64,000 nucleotides of DNA from Taeniopygia guttata. Taxonomy: Eukaryota > Chordata > Aves > Passeriformes > Estrildidae. Shown piece by piece: positions 49,301 through 61,195 of the stretch (the first letter of the stretch is position 1; each line of letters starts with the position of its first letter). Position numbers and translations under genes: made by a program. Location: positions 94,208,501 through 94,272,500 of the forward strand of contig NC_133026.1 of NCBI RefSeq assembly GCF_048771995.1, given 5' to 3'. The notes below the pieces were generated by a model. It saw only the letters and a list, made by a program, of their open reading frames with translations. It was not told the DNA's origin and searched no databases.

Positions 49301-52300
49301 GAGACAAAGATAAATACTGACACTTTTTTTTTATAAGCATTGCCTATATGGAGTTCATAAATTGCTCCTACCGATACGATGATAATTTTGTCAAAGGGTA
49401 AAGAGGAGAGACCCGGGTTGGTATGCGATAACCTGGGCATCCTTTTCTTTCTAGGATTCTACTGCATTAGTGTTGTTTGAATGAGAAAATGTCTTCCTCC
49501 ATAGGAAGTTGCTGTACCTGGTATGAATCTATTTCTCCCTTATTTACTGAAACCTGTATGGTGAATTAATTGGTTTACCTTGGCATTGATACCTTTAGAA
49601 CTGATGAATTTAAAGGGAAGATCTGTAATCCAGATTTAGGTTTTGAGGCTGTCAGCAGGTAAGGGTAGATAAAAATGGCATAGCTGACACAAATTACCAA
49701 TCTTGGCATGTATTTTCCACTTCAAGGTGGTAAGGTAGGATAAAATCACTGTGGTTGTCTAGGGAAAGATGATTCATCTGTATCCATCTCAACAATCTAT
49801 GTTACGATTTTCTAATCTCAACAGAGATTAGTGTATGTGCCCAAATGGGATTTGGGGAAGAGTTACTTTCCCTTCTCTAGGAGCCTGACTGGTTCAGTGG
49901 GAACAGGTAATTTTTTCCTGGTGGATTTTAATGGACCTCCTTAATACCCTGAGTCTTGCAGTGTATGAACAGAAGTTTTAATTGAAGTCTCTGCATATTT
50001 CTATGACAAATCTGACCTTGGTTTTTAGACTGAGTATTTTTTTAGGGTATTTCTGCTGTCCTTGGATGTACAGGGTGCTGTCCCTGATGCAACAGGGCTA
50101 TCAGTCTTTCATTGTGGTATATCTGTGCTGCCTAATGCAGTGATTTGTCTTCTGTCTGTTCATACAATGCCTGCACTTAAGCAGTTCTTGGCACTGATGT
50201 CTCCAATATAACTGTTAAAGACAAAGAAATGTTTATGACCTACCCCCTTCCTGCACTCTCTGGTGCCCCAGCATGGGGTATTCCAGCCTTCCTATCATGC
50301 GGTGTGGGAAGTTCACAGATATGGTCTGCCTGTGAAAACTTGAGGGTTCTGATCACCAGCAGAACATGCTTGTGTGAGAGGAAGTTGAGAGCACAGGGTC
50401 TTTTTGGCATTGTGGTCAAGTGATGGCTGCTGATGATGTGTCTGATTCTGACATTTGAGTTAGCAGTAAAAGGTTTGTTTGGCTTGTTGTAGTAATGTCT
50501 GTTAAGAGGCCTTGAGTATTAACAATTTGAGGAAAATAGGGCACATACTCTGTTGTGAAAGAAGCAAACCTGTGCTTCTCTGTTGGATACCTTTTTGATT
50601 TATCTGTCCTGAGTTCTTCAGAAGTTGAGGATGAAGGGGCAGTGATACCTTCCTAAACACTTGAGATTCCATGTCCTCTTTCATCTTCTTCTCTGTCTCC
50701 CTGCCCTAGCTGTATTTTTGAGTTTCTTGAACTAATTTCTTTGCTTGCACAATGCTGTTCTGGGAAAGGAAGAATAAATATGTTACTGACAGTGAGCATG
50801 AGGATGGTAGGTATTTGTCATTAATCTGTCTTCAGTCAACTAAATTGCTTTAATCTGCAACTTCAAAATGCAGGAAATGCCTACTACTAAGCCCTGTCTT
50901 CAGCATCATACAGTAAGATGCAGAGTATCTCTCTCCATCAAAGGATGTCTCTCTTGGGCAGGGGTTTCTAGTTAACAGGAGAGTTTTTAGGAAGTTATTT
51001 TACTGGACTTTTTAGGCTGATGAAGACCAGTTGGATGATACACAGCTCAAATTCTCCTGGTGATGTTATGTTAAGGACATCTCTCCTTTTTTTCCTCACT
51101 GGACAGTTGTAAACTGCTTTGGAGTTAAAAAATAATTTCCCTTCTCCATCAGAAATGCTTTATACTATCTGGTTACTTGACTGCCTTTTATGGTCTTAAA
51201 ATATTAAAACTTTGTTTCAGTTATGGGATTGCTCTTTATGTTACCCTTCCCACCCGGCTTTTAGTGAAAGGAAGGTTGAAAGCTCATGTTGACTGTGAAC
51301 CCACCTTTACCAGTCACAGTAGCTTATTGGTGTGTGTGTTTTAGACACTTTTGTCTCAAAAAATGGCAGTGGGGAATTCTGTATATATCTGCAGAGCAGT
51401 GAGCGGGAAGGTTTTTGCAAAATTCCTGAGTAGGTTTGCATCAATAACCAGAGCCTGGCTCTCAGCATGTGGGGGCTTATTCTCAGCAGCTAATGAATTG
51501 AGAATGGTTTGGATGGGTAGGAGGCAGTGTGGAATGGATCTAGTCCTTGAATGCTTTGAGGGGAGGGGAAGATGCCATACAATGCTCACTAGTGTAAGTT
51601 TGCCTGAGGATAAGTGAGAATTGATAAAGGTAATGTTGCTAATAAGTGATAGAAAATGTCTCTTAAGAATTTGTTGCTCTTGCTAGTAATTTTCCTTAGT
51701 GCAGTTACGTGCACTATATGTTTAGCACTTCAGAATGAGAAAACTTATTGGCAACCTGTATTCACAGATTATTGTTTGAATTCTTGTAGGTTCCTGTACT
51801 CTATAGTCTGTGAACTGTCCTAGAGATACTGGGGTATGAGGGGCTGAAATCTGATCTTACAGTTTTCCTTGCATGAAAGAGATGAATCCATCATTACAGT
51901 CACATACTTTGACTTCAGAAAGTCGTGTCTTCTCTGGGCTTTTCCAAAGAGAGTGCAGAAGGGATTGACATGACATTGGTAGCACCAAAAGTGATTCTAA
52001 ATTGTCCTCCACCCCACTTTCAGCTGGATCTGAGAAACTTGAAGTGTACAGATTATCTTTGTTGAATAGGAGGTATTAAACCACTTCTTCCGCTAGCTGA
52101 TTTTCTATGAGGAGGATGCATCATTGTTTTGGGATGGAATTTTCAAAATTTTCTGCTTAACCTTTACCAGTTTTCACTGACTTTGCTGACTATGACTGTG
52201 CTATCACAGAGCTTCATCCTGGCTCTCATATCTTTGGGAAGACAGACTAGACTGTTTTTGTGCTAACACTATGCTCAGTGGTAGCTGAGATGTGCATATA

Positions 52301-55300
52301 AAAAATGAAGTGACTATTATTGAAATTTATTCTCTTTATTCTGTTTTTATTTTCAGTGGAATTTGGCTGAAACTCTATTCCAGCTCTTTGCACCCAAAAT
52401 GGACAATTCGGAAAATGAAGTCTAAACAAACAGAAACACTTTCTTTGGGCTGTGCTGCTGTACATGATAGAAAGCCTGGGTACTGGAAGAAAGAATACAT
52501 CTCCAAGCAAACATCTGCCTTAAGAACTAGAGTAATGCGGCTTGCTAAATTTCTAGATCCTTATACAGGTCTTCCATGTAAAAACAAAGAAGCTATGAAG
52601 TAAGCAATACCTTGTCAAAAAGATTTAATTTACAACAATGTACAAAATATTAATGGCTTGGGGGGTATAGAATTAGAGCTATAAAATGTATATCATAATG
52701 GGAAGATACAATGATAATCTATAAATTACTGAAACTAAGGAATATTAGTAGCAGCTAGTAGAAATTTAAAAATTTTGTTGAAAGCATACTTTAAGTTTTA
52801 TCACTTTGGGAATTTGTTTTTAAACACCCCTCTCCCCTCTCAATTCCTAAATAACAGAGTTTCTGGGTTGAGTTGGATAATTGTTCTAAAGGACAAAAAT
52901 GGAAAAGAACATGTAATAGAGAAGCCAAACCTATCATTCATGGACACATCTGTTACTGTACTTTGGCATGGTACAGACTGGCCATGCTTAGACATCCTGT
53001 CAACCCTAAAACTGTTTGGAGTTACACCATTGCTTCCTGACCAAAGCATACCTCCCAGCAAGAATGGGTGAGTTTTAACATGGGATTTTTGAGGATTTTT
53101 TGGGTGCAACTGGTTGATAATGTGTCTGTACAACCTATCTGACATTTGTTTGACTCAGTAAGCTAACTCTTAGAAACCCTCCCTGCAGTATTTCTTTCTA
53201 TGTTATTCTCCTCTTTGGAAGAGCTTTTTAGCAGGAAATAGTATAATCCAGCAAGCTATGACATTAATTCATAGGTTAATGTAGCTATTGGCGTGTGATA
53301 TGCAGACTGATAGGTCCTGACTTGGAAAGCTGAATCTAAGGTATAGACACAAATGAGCATGAAAGAAAAATGTAAAATCTTGGAGAATTTATTGTGAGAA
53401 ATTTAGCTTGAAAAAGTTCATCAGTATTTATGTGGCTACAATCAGGTAATCTGTGTTGTTAAAATTTATTTTCTGTCTGGGTGCTGTGTGTGTGAATTTA
53501 GACAACTTGGTGTTTAATTATGCATGCAATCTTCAGTGTATGCATATAAAGTCACACAGTCCACAGCATGTCCCTTGTTTTTAACTTAAATGTGTACAAT
53601 GGTTTTTGTCATATTCTAAAAATATATTTAAATAAAAAGTGTCTATTTGAGGTATTTGTTTGGTGTCAAGGAGTTTAGCACACATTGAGCCTGTGTGTAT
53701 AATCAGCTACATGCTTCTTAAACAAAGCCCCTAGCCATAGAGCTCTGAGAATTGTTCACCTACAAAACACCATGTTCCTCAACCAGAAGAAAAGTGTTTA
53801 CTTAAAAAAGAAATAAATCAAGAGGAGCTTTTGTATAAAGTTAGCTGAACAAGTCTTGCAGTCAGATTATGTAGGAAATGTAGTTGTTTTGCCAAGATGA
53901 TGGTTTATTTGTAGAAAATAAAAAAGAAAGTTTGCAGGCAGTTGATGTACTTATTTCACAGAGTTAGAGGTTTTTACAAATTGTGAATATAGATGAAGGC
54001 AATGGCTTCACCAGTTTCAGTATGTCATTGTTAAGACTGTAAGTGCAGGGACAGGCGTGATTGGCTTAAAGATGGAAAGGTTGATGTTGATTAGGATGAA
54101 ATTTTTTTTATTGTGAGGGTGGTGGGACACTGGAACAGGTTGTCCAGGGAGGTTGTGGATGCCCCATCCCAGGCAGTGTTCAATGTGTAGTTGTAGGTGA
54201 TACTACAGTGATACCATATGGAAATCTAGGAACTGTTTTGAGTATAATAAGAGCCTGAGTCTGAAAAGGATTCTAGAAAGACTTCTTTCTTCATTCTGAA
54301 TAGGTAATGCGAACTCTGTCTGCTCTTTTTCTTAATATGTCATTAGTTAATAAGAATGTCCATGAACTTATATTTAAGAGTGTTTTGTACCTAAATGGCT
54401 TTAATGATGGGTAAAATAGAGAAAAAAAAATCTGAAAAAAGGAAAGCTTCCTGTAACACAAAGTTTTAATTCATTATATGTACAATTTGGTCCTTTCCTT
54501 TGAATTTTGCTTCACAGTGATAAATGTTCAGTGATTCAATTTAGTATCAATAAAGTATCAAAAACAAATTGTAAAATTATTCTGTATTTTGAAAAATTGG
54601 GCAAGAACATAAGTTCTTAATTTTTAAAGAGTGTTTTAGAAGATCATATAGTGTTTTTTGTTTATCTTGTTAGGAGTTGAGATCCTGCTAGTGCACTGTA
54701 GTTGTTCAAAGGTATAGTTTATGACTCTGCATGCCAAATGCTTTCAAAACCATTTTCATCATGTGCTGTTAGTCAGACTTCAGAGTTAAAAATGTAATTA
54801 GGCTGAACTTTTACATGAATAAAGAGACATAATTTTTTTGCTACATTCTGTATGTTCTTTTCAAAGACCTCATCGATTTTCCTTGATTGCTGAGTACCAT
54901 CTTGCTAACCTGACTGAAAAAAGTGTAGTGTTTGGTGCTGATGAGCTTGTCCAGCTCTTTAGTCTGAGTCCAGGACTGTTAGTAGGAATTTGGAAGGTAA
55001 GATAACATTTTGTTTCAGTATTTTATTATTATTTGTAGGAAAGGATTTTTTTTCTTTTTTTTGGCTTTTAGTTTGGGTTTGGGGAGGGGTTTTTTTTAAA
55101 TCTTCCCTTTTTTTCCCCTTTGAATTTTGAAATATCTTGTCTAAACTAGTAACACAAAAGACATGTAGGGACAGTAAGTGGATGATTTATTGTTTCCTAA
55201 AGAGCAGTCACAGGAGTATACATACATAAAAAATCCACTTTTAATTAAAAGATCAGTTATGTATCATTCTGTGTTAGATACTGTGTTCAGTTTTACTTAT

Positions 55301-58300
55301 TTTCCAGTCTTCACATGCTCAATTTTGATATCCTAGAGTAATTTTCAATAGAATGGTTTGAGAAGTGCTTCTTCCTGTGATTCATGCCATTACCTGTCCA
55401 TATCACTCAAAGTGATGTGTTCCTCCATAGCAACTTTTTCTGGCTTATAAAGCAACTTATATTTGGCTTTAATCTACATCACCATGTAGCCATATCCTGC
55501 TCCAGCAGAAGGAATGCTGTAAATCATGCCCTTTTGGGGGTATTGAGTCTAAGTCAAGCAGTTAGCCTCTGTAAGGTGAGTGTAGAGATTAATGTCTTTA
55601 GAGGGCAGTGCAGAACATCTGAACTAGACTTCTATGCGAAAGGAATCTGCATCTTTGTACTGAATGCACTGGGACCTCTCTGTCTGCCTGCAGCTATGCA
55701 GGGCTGGGTGCTGTGGAAGCCTATCTTAGGTGTTCTGCTCTTGATCTGAATTCAGAGGTGTCAGCACTTTTTTCCTCCCCTTAGCCATGCTATTGACGTT
55801 GACTTAGGTTATTTGGTACTGGCAAGGAACTTTCCTCAAGGAGGCTGTGAGCAGTTGCTCGAAATTGTGTCTAATTTCCAGCTGCAAACGTGGTGCCTCA
55901 AATGTGCACAATTACCAGAGGCAATGTTTAAAACTGCAGAAGGACTATTTCTTTCACTCTTACTTAAAGGTAAGAAAGTCAGTTTCCTAGAAAACTTGAG
56001 ACTACCTGACCGGCATAAACCTGCTACAGGTTGTTTCAGTCTGTGAAAAGCTCTGCTTAATGAACAACCATTTCTCTTGTATCTTCAGAAGTTTTGTAGA
56101 CTGATGTCCCTCTATTGTTGCCTCTGTGGTCTTGTGTATTGGCCCCATCCATGCTTGGAAAGACAGCTCCTTTGGCACCTGGAAATGGTTCAGTCATAAC
56201 CAAGTTCCACATTGTTGTGAAGAATTGAGTGCGTCACTCTAGTATAGTTTCCCTGTTTGCTTTTCTAAACAGCAATTCTTATTCTCTGTGTAGGCAGAGT
56301 AATACAAGGTAGTTAAGTGTCAGTGGGTGTAATAATTGTAAATGCCATGCATCTTGTGTTTTTGCATGTAGCTGTGTAACAGAAACCAAGGGCAGGTTAC
56401 GTGGGCCTCCTGGTATTTGGATAGAGAAAGTCTGAGAAATTATGTGATTGATAGATCTCCCTAGTTAAATCCTTTATAGCGGTAATTTTGCACTGTGAAA
56501 ATAGAGGAGCCAAAAGGTTGGATAGACAATGTCATTTTCTGGTAACCCAGAGAGATGAAAATAGTAGTTGCCCATATTTCAGGAGAGTAATAGACTTCTG
56601 GCAGTGAATAGTTTTCCTATTGGGTTACGTGTTTGTAAATGTGCGATTTAAAAAATGCACTTAAAGGAAAAAGCCCTGACATCCTAGCATTCTGTGTTCT
56701 TGAAGTAAATATGTACCTCTGTCTATGTTTAGTTTTCACAATGATGTTTTCTTTGACTATAGAAGGTTTATGTTCTTAATGTTTTTCCAGGAGTAAATAA
56801 TCTGGTGAAGACACAATTTTTACTTTGAAATTCACAATTTCTATTGAATAATTCTGTATTCCTCCCTGATGTTAGCCCTCTTTGGAAATGTTCCTCACAC
56901 ATGAAAATCAACTTGATACTTCAGTAGTTGGGAGTAAGGGCTGTTTGATTCTGTTTAGGTTTCTTTTTTAAAATGGTAAGTGGAAGCTAGGGAAGTACAA
57001 TTCTTGGATTGCTCTCATAATTTTTGCCTTGGCAAAAGTTCCCTCTCTTCCCTCTCTTTCCCCATAATACAAAAATGCTGCAACCTTTTATATATATTCT
57101 GTACTCTTGTGAAAAGAAAGTAAAGGTTTTAGGAGTCCAAGTGTTAAATCAAGTCATTACTAACATTATTGCAGTAATTGGCAGAGTAAAAAGCAGCAGC
57201 ATTTATCTATGAATTTTAATTCTCAGACCTTATGAAAAAAAGAATTTCCAGATGAAAATACATCTACTTTAATTTACTTTTCAGGAGAAAAATGAAATTG
57301 CTTTTGTTATGGCGAATCTTCATTATAATCAACTTCTTGAGAGAAGCATTTTGGGTTCTGCTACTGTGTAAGTTTGGTTTTCCTTTGTGGGTAATAAAGA
57401 TAACCTTTTGAATAAAGCTTTGAGTTTTACAGTTAAAATTGGCTGCTGGCAAAAGGTTTATATTTAGGCAGTAATTAACTATTCTTGTTTAATATAAGCA
57501 ACAGGTACAGTAACTAAATACAAAACTGCAGAAGCATTTTCATACTAAAATATTGCCATTGTTATACTCTTAAGGAGATGATTTAGTTATACAAGTGTAC
57601 TAGTAGTTGCTGTATTGAGAAAGTTAGAAATACACTACACACACTTTCTCCCTTTCCACAAGCAGTCTTCTTGTTCCTCTTTCTATCTGAAACAGAAAGA
57701 AAAGAGAGATTTCAGGAAGTAGGAAAGTAATCTTTGGCTGTGTTAAGAGAGGGGAAAACTGGTAAACTGGTGCCTGCAATAATCTTTTAGTCCTATTGAG
57801 AAAGTAGCTGGGTTCCTGTGAAGTGTTTGTATATGTGTATATTGCAGTATATAGTATAATACCTGTTTATACCTTGTAAACTGTTTAAAAATATGAAATT
57901 TTTTAGCTTTAGAATAGTGTTTGGGGAATTTATTTCCCACTCAGCTTTCTGGTCAGATATTGTTATATCTACCAGTGATCTTAAAGTATTGTTGTATCTA
58001 CCAGTAGTCTGAAATGCTCACTATAACTTAGTGTGGCTCTTCCAACACAGAATGTAAGATTTAACACCATCTCCCTTAATACCAAATTGAATCCTATATA
58101 GAAGTTGCTCAGTTGCCTCTGGCATGTGGTCTCTTTAGGTCACTTGTGGGCTGTAGTTACTTAGTTAGTCACAGACAAAATTATTCCAATTATTTGCTAT
58201 TTCAGAGAAGTCTCTAGTGCTAGGAGACTTTTAGATTTGTAGTTGGGCTGATGCTTTTTTCTTTTTCATAGACAAGTCCATGTTTTGAAGTTTAACAGAT

Positions 58301-58663
58301 GCACCTTTTAAAGTTGACTGTTACATTTTGTGCCTTTGGCTAGGCTGAACAACTGATCAGCAGTAATAGACATTGTATTGTGTTAAAAGAAGCATGATGA
58401 ACTACAGATGTATGATTTTGAAACTTGTCTTAGGATGACAGTCTCAATGTAGGCCTATGTGTTATATCTTTACTAAATCATCCCCCCTTGCTAAATTCTA
58501 TCTTTTTTTTTTCCAAGTCAATATGTTCCTCCACCTAATAAACCTTTACTGGATGATATTGACTCAGAATTTGGACTGCATGACTACAGCCTGCATCTTG
58601 ATCTGCATGGCAGAAACTGCAGGTACATGTGTGGATCATTCAAGTGCCTCTTCTGCAGAAAAG
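43229..58663 (+). CDS. FBXO15: FBXO15, F-box only protein 15 (coding exons 1-8, 3' part missing)
   Basis: FBXO15 is a substrate receptor of an SCF (SKP1-CUL1-F-box) ubiquitin ligase; in mouse it is known as an embryonic stem-cell gene. Eight exons join in frame: 43229-43248, 46674-46787, 48693-48797, 52357-52599, 52858-53067, 54867-54996, 57285-57367 and 58518-58663. They code about 351 residues. The start MATGRGR matches the human N-terminus. The F-box is at about residues 45-85 (LPPEVLLKIFSCLDAVSLL ... ELANDN). Other conserved blocks are GYWKKEYISKQ, PYTGLPCKNKEAM, DTSVTVLWHG, PGLLVGIWK, EIAFVMANLH and LERSILGSAT. The human protein has roughly 150 further residues after this point; these were not found by eye and probably lie to the right. 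It is divergent from TIMM21. Confidence 0.95.
43249..46673 (+). other. FBXO15 intron 1
   Basis: GT-AG intron of 3.4 kb in phase 2. The first 80 bases continue the CpG island. Holds a T-rich tract; no repeat family recognised. Confidence 0.8.
43808..43841. repeat. T-rich tract in FBXO15 intron 1
   Basis: Two long T runs separated by CCC. Confidence 0.85.
46674..46787 (+). CDS. FBXO15: FBXO15 coding exon 2
   Basis: Codes a poorly conserved linker (SRTFAARPMKCSETL ... KPNVCIE) before the F-box. It is open in frame between phase-2 junctions. The acceptor is a tandem AAGTAG, so three extra bases (46671-46673) may be included. Ends at GAGAG^GTGAGT. Confidence 0.8.
47202..47212. repeat. G11 homopolymer in FBXO15 intron 2
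   Basis: Run of 11 G preceded by GGTGGGAT. Such tracts are prone to length change and sequencing error. Confidence 0.85.
48693..48797 (+). CDS. FBXO15: FBXO15 coding exon 3 (F-box)
   Basis: 105 nt coding nearly the whole F-box: LPPEVLLKIFSCLDAVSLL, then GCVNKRFYELAND. Human has MPSEILLKIFSYLDAVSLL at this place. The acceptor is CTTTTCCAG and the donor AA^GTAAGG. Confidence 0.95.
48798..52356 (+). other. FBXO15 intron 3
   Basis: GT-AG intron of 3.56 kb in phase 2. Holds the candidate 60-nt cassette exon; nothing else recognised. Confidence 0.8.
49338..49397 (+). other. candidate 60-nt cassette exon in FBXO15 intron 3
   Basis: Bounded by a T-rich tract with ATAAG on the left and GG^GTAAAG on the right. 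The 60 bases are open in the phase needed to join exons 3 and 4 and would add 20 residues (including IAYMEFINCSYRYDDNFVK). Direct joining of exons 3 and 4 gives the ancestral, human-like sequence, so this would be an optional or chance exon. Confidence 0.2.
52357..52599 (+). CDS. FBXO15: FBXO15 coding exon 4
   Basis: 243 nt coding residues 81-160. Begins GIWLKLYSSS (human FIWIGIYSTA) and contains GYWKKEYISKQ and DPYTGLPCKNKEAM, both close to human. The acceptor is TTTTCAG and the donor GAA^GTAAGC. Confidence 0.95.
52858..53067 (+). CDS. FBXO15: FBXO15 coding exon 5
   Basis: 210 nt coding residues 162-230. Contains SWIIVLKDKNGKEHVIE, DTSVTVLWHG, WPCLDILSTL and FGVTPLLPD, aligned with human GWAIILKEKGGKEYIME and DTSVTVIWYG. 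The preceding intron is short (258 bp). The donor is GG^GTGAGT. Confidence 0.95.
54045..54195 (+). mobile_element. CR1 LINE fragment in FBXO15 intron 5
   Basis: Contains a GGGACAGGCGTGATTGGCTT start, ATTGTGAGGGTGGTGGGACA, and CAGGGAGGTTGTGGATGCCC, all matching the CR1 ORF2 3' region. It lies in sense orientation with the host gene, diverged and truncated at both ends. Confidence 0.85.
54867..54996 (+). CDS. FBXO15: FBXO15 coding exon 6
   Basis: 130 nt coding residues 232-274: HRFSLIAEYHLANLT, then LVQLFSLSPGLLVGIWK, matching human LRWHSLIAKYNLSHLT and IFCLHPGLLVGVWK. Ends in phase 0 at AAG^GTAAGA. Confidence 0.95.
54997..57284 (+). other. FBXO15 intron 6
   Basis: GT-AG intron of 2.29 kb in phase 0. 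Begins with T-rich sequence. The 121-codon frame at 55384-55749 has no recognisable domain. Confidence 0.8.
57285..57367 (+). CDS. FBXO15: FBXO15 coding exon 7
   Basis: 83 nt coding EKNEIAFVMANLHYNQLL and ERSILGSAT, against human EELAFVMANLHFHHLVERSTLGSAT. The acceptor is TTACTTTTCAG and the donor GT^GTAAGT. Confidence 0.95.
57958..58013. repeat. diverged tandem duplication in FBXO15 intron 7
   Basis: TATTGTTATATCTACCAGTG and TATTGTTGTATCTACCAGTA, about 30 bases apart. Confidence 0.75.
58518..58663 (+). CDS. FBXO15: FBXO15 coding exon 8
   Basis: 146 nt coding QYVPPPNKPLLDD, EFGLHDYSLHLDLHG and CRYMCGSFKCLFCRK. Human has YELPPHSPFLDD, EYGLHGYQLHVDLHS and FYLCGTFRNLFTKR. Ends in phase 1 at AAAG^GTAAAG. 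It is the last exon supported by homology in the window. Confidence 0.93.
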
Positions 58664-60485
58664 GTAAAGTTGATGGGACAATAATGTCTGTTTTAAAAAT
58701 AATCCCTGCTGTTACATCTTTCCTTCTTATATCCATTTTCTCTGTTTTAAGGGGTGAAACTTCCATGGAATTTTAAGAGTAACTGGTGTGGTTTCTTTAT
58801 ATCTGCATGGTGCTTTGTGTGGCGTCCTAAGCCTGCTCTATAAGAAGTCTGCCCACTGTTGCATTGACACTGTGTCAGGCCTGGGATGCAAATTCTGCAG
58901 ATTTTCAGGGACTTTTCTTTTAGTTCTGTGCTACATTAATAATGCATTGGCACAGTTCTTGGTGCAGGTTGGTGTTTCTTGTATTTTTTAAAGGAGAGAC
59001 AGTTTGTCCTCATACATTTTGGAAGCTTATTTCTGTAGAATTCTTGAGTGTACTTTGGGTGCACAGACAGATTAAATATATAGATGCGTTTATAGAAGTT
59101 ACTGTGAACTTTAAGATTTATAGTTTTTATTTCGGTGAGCTTAAGGTTGCCTATTTTGAAATCCTTTCATTGTGTGACTTCAGTCATTGTTTTAAACTGC
59201 TGCTTCATTTTGTTCTCAGCACTTCTTTCCATGAGACATGGTTGAACATTCCTGTTGTTCTCATACAGCACAAATTCATAATTGTACTGGGGTTTTGAAA
59301 AATACATGGGTGATCTCTCTTTTGACATAACTTCAGCATAATTTCCTAAGCTATCTTTCTGTAAGCAGAGACAGATTAAAATATTAAAATTAAACATTGT
59401 CATTAAATTAATTTAATATTGAGTAGTGTAAATGAATTTTTGCACCCCAGTATTTTTTTAATACCAGTGTTCCTCAGCAGTGTGGATTTCAGAATTGTTT
59501 TTCTGTCAGTAGAGGGTGCTATTGTCAGGCGTGAGTTCTTTTACAGGGCTGCAGAATTTCCCCGTGATTTGGTTTGGTTTTTCTTATTTGTATTTGGTGA
59601 TTCTGAGAGCTGTCATTTAGACTACAGCCTTGTGCAGTGTGGAACGCTGTAGTCCTTGAACCTGAAATATACATGTTTTCAGATTCTAGAAAAGCACCAA
59701 GCTTGAATTAAAGGAATACTTCTAAGGATAAAACTTCAGTGAAAGGTCTGTGCATATAGCAAGAAATCTTACCTGAAATGTTCTGTAGTACAAGAGTCCT
59801 TTTTATATTCTCAAAATAAATCTTCTCAAAATTGGCCAGAGGGTTGGATTTTTGGAATTGTGTTGGGTTTTCACATTTAGCTGAATATCAAGTTTTGTTT
59901 TCTAAAATGACAATGTTATGCTCCTAGCATTACAGTTGCACAAGAAAAAGTATTATGTGGCATACTTCCTTTCTTGGTATTGCTTTCTTGCTGCTTAGAA
60001 GCTACTTACACAAAATATTAAATTGATGTTTATGTACATTGAAGCAAATGTCCATGAGCTACAGTTGTGATGCCATCTCACTTTGCAAGTTACAGAATCT
60101 GTTTTATGTTCACAAGTGTTTTCAGAATTGCTTTGGTTTTGTGCCTTTCAGTAGTGTGACAGCCACCAGATTTTGGTCTCAAAAGGCATCAGACAGGTGA
60201 AACCATGGTTCTGCAGACAATAAGCTCATTTGTCATCTAGTCCCTTCTGTGTGCTTGCACAATAATTCCTTTTGGAAAATGCTTGACTTCCTCCAAAAGT
60301 GGTGTAGTGAGGCAGCATATGGCTGTCTGCTGTCACATTTTTCATTGTGGTTTGCTATTCATTTTTCTCCTTTTGATGAGCATGGTGTTGCTGAATGTGT
60401 CCAGGTTTATCCAAACTGGTTTTGTTTGATGGTTAGAGTTTTGTTTGTAAGGTCCATTCTAATAATACACTTTGTCCCATCCTCT

Positions 60486-60521
60486 GGGAGGACTCTGAAG
60501 CATGGGAGGACTCTGAAGCAT
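60486..60521. repeat. 18-bp perfect tandem duplication
   Basis: GGGAGGACTCTGAAGCAT twice in direct succession. Confidence 0.95.
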
Positions 60522-61118
60522 GGAAGTCCTGCAACATACTGGGCAGTCTTGCTATTTCTGAAAATTCTCTACCCAGTCTAGTTTATTTTAAATTATAGAT
60601 GCAACATACCCATGGCGGTTTCCACAACTTGAGGAGCATACTTGAGGCACCTGTCAGCTAGTACTGTTGTTCTACTTTTTTATTGTTTTCACTGGGAAGC
60701 TTTAGGCATTCCTAGGTTACCAGAGAATGCCCAGTTGTGTTTTACAGAATAACTGATTTATTTGTTCAAGATTAATTTTTGTCTGCTTTTTGTTAGTATC
60801 TATTAATATTGTGCTTCATTTTGCTACTCCATTTTCAATTAGTTTTGCAGAATTCTTAAATTAGAAAAGGTTATGTCACACTTAAACCCAGCAGATGGAA
60901 TGTATATGGCTACAGATTTTTTTTTGTGTTATTATAGTTGCATTGCAGTAGCTAGCTGTTTTGCCACTGTTTTGGTTGGGGTTTAGCATTTTATTTTATG
61001 CTGCCTTTCATGTAAACAAGATTAATAATATGGTGTCATTGACAGGTACTGTAGGGTGAATATGTTAAATACTTTGTAACTGAATTGAAAATATTTTGAA
61101 ATCTTTCCTTGTTTTCAG

Positions 61119-61195
61119 GAAGCTATGACAGTCTTTTCATATGACTCCCAGAAGCCATGAATCTAGCTTCTTAATAAATATTTTTGAAATGTATT
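61119..61195 (+). other. candidate alternative last exon of FBXO15
   Basis: A good acceptor (TTTCCTTGTTTTCAG) ends at 61118. Joined to exon 8 in phase 1 it reads G-S-Y-D-S-L-F-I and stops at 61142-61144. An AATAAA follows at 61173-61178. This would give a truncated protein of about 358 residues. No conservation is known to me; the end of the feature is a guess about 20 bases past the signal. Confidence 0.3.
61173..61178 (+). terminator. candidate poly(A) signal in FBXO15 3' region
   Basis: AATAAA in TTCTTAATAAATATTTTTG, 29 bases after the stop of the candidate short terminal exon. Confidence 0.3.

Noticed and set aside
58752-58880. Possible next FBXO15 exon after TTTTAAG (reads GVKLPWNF)
   Set aside because: Weak acceptor and no similarity to the conserved human sequence that should follow.
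60249-60581. Frame containing DEHG, a motif also present in the human FBXO15 C-terminal region
   Set aside because: Only four residues agree and neighbouring residues do not; no acceptor in the right phase.
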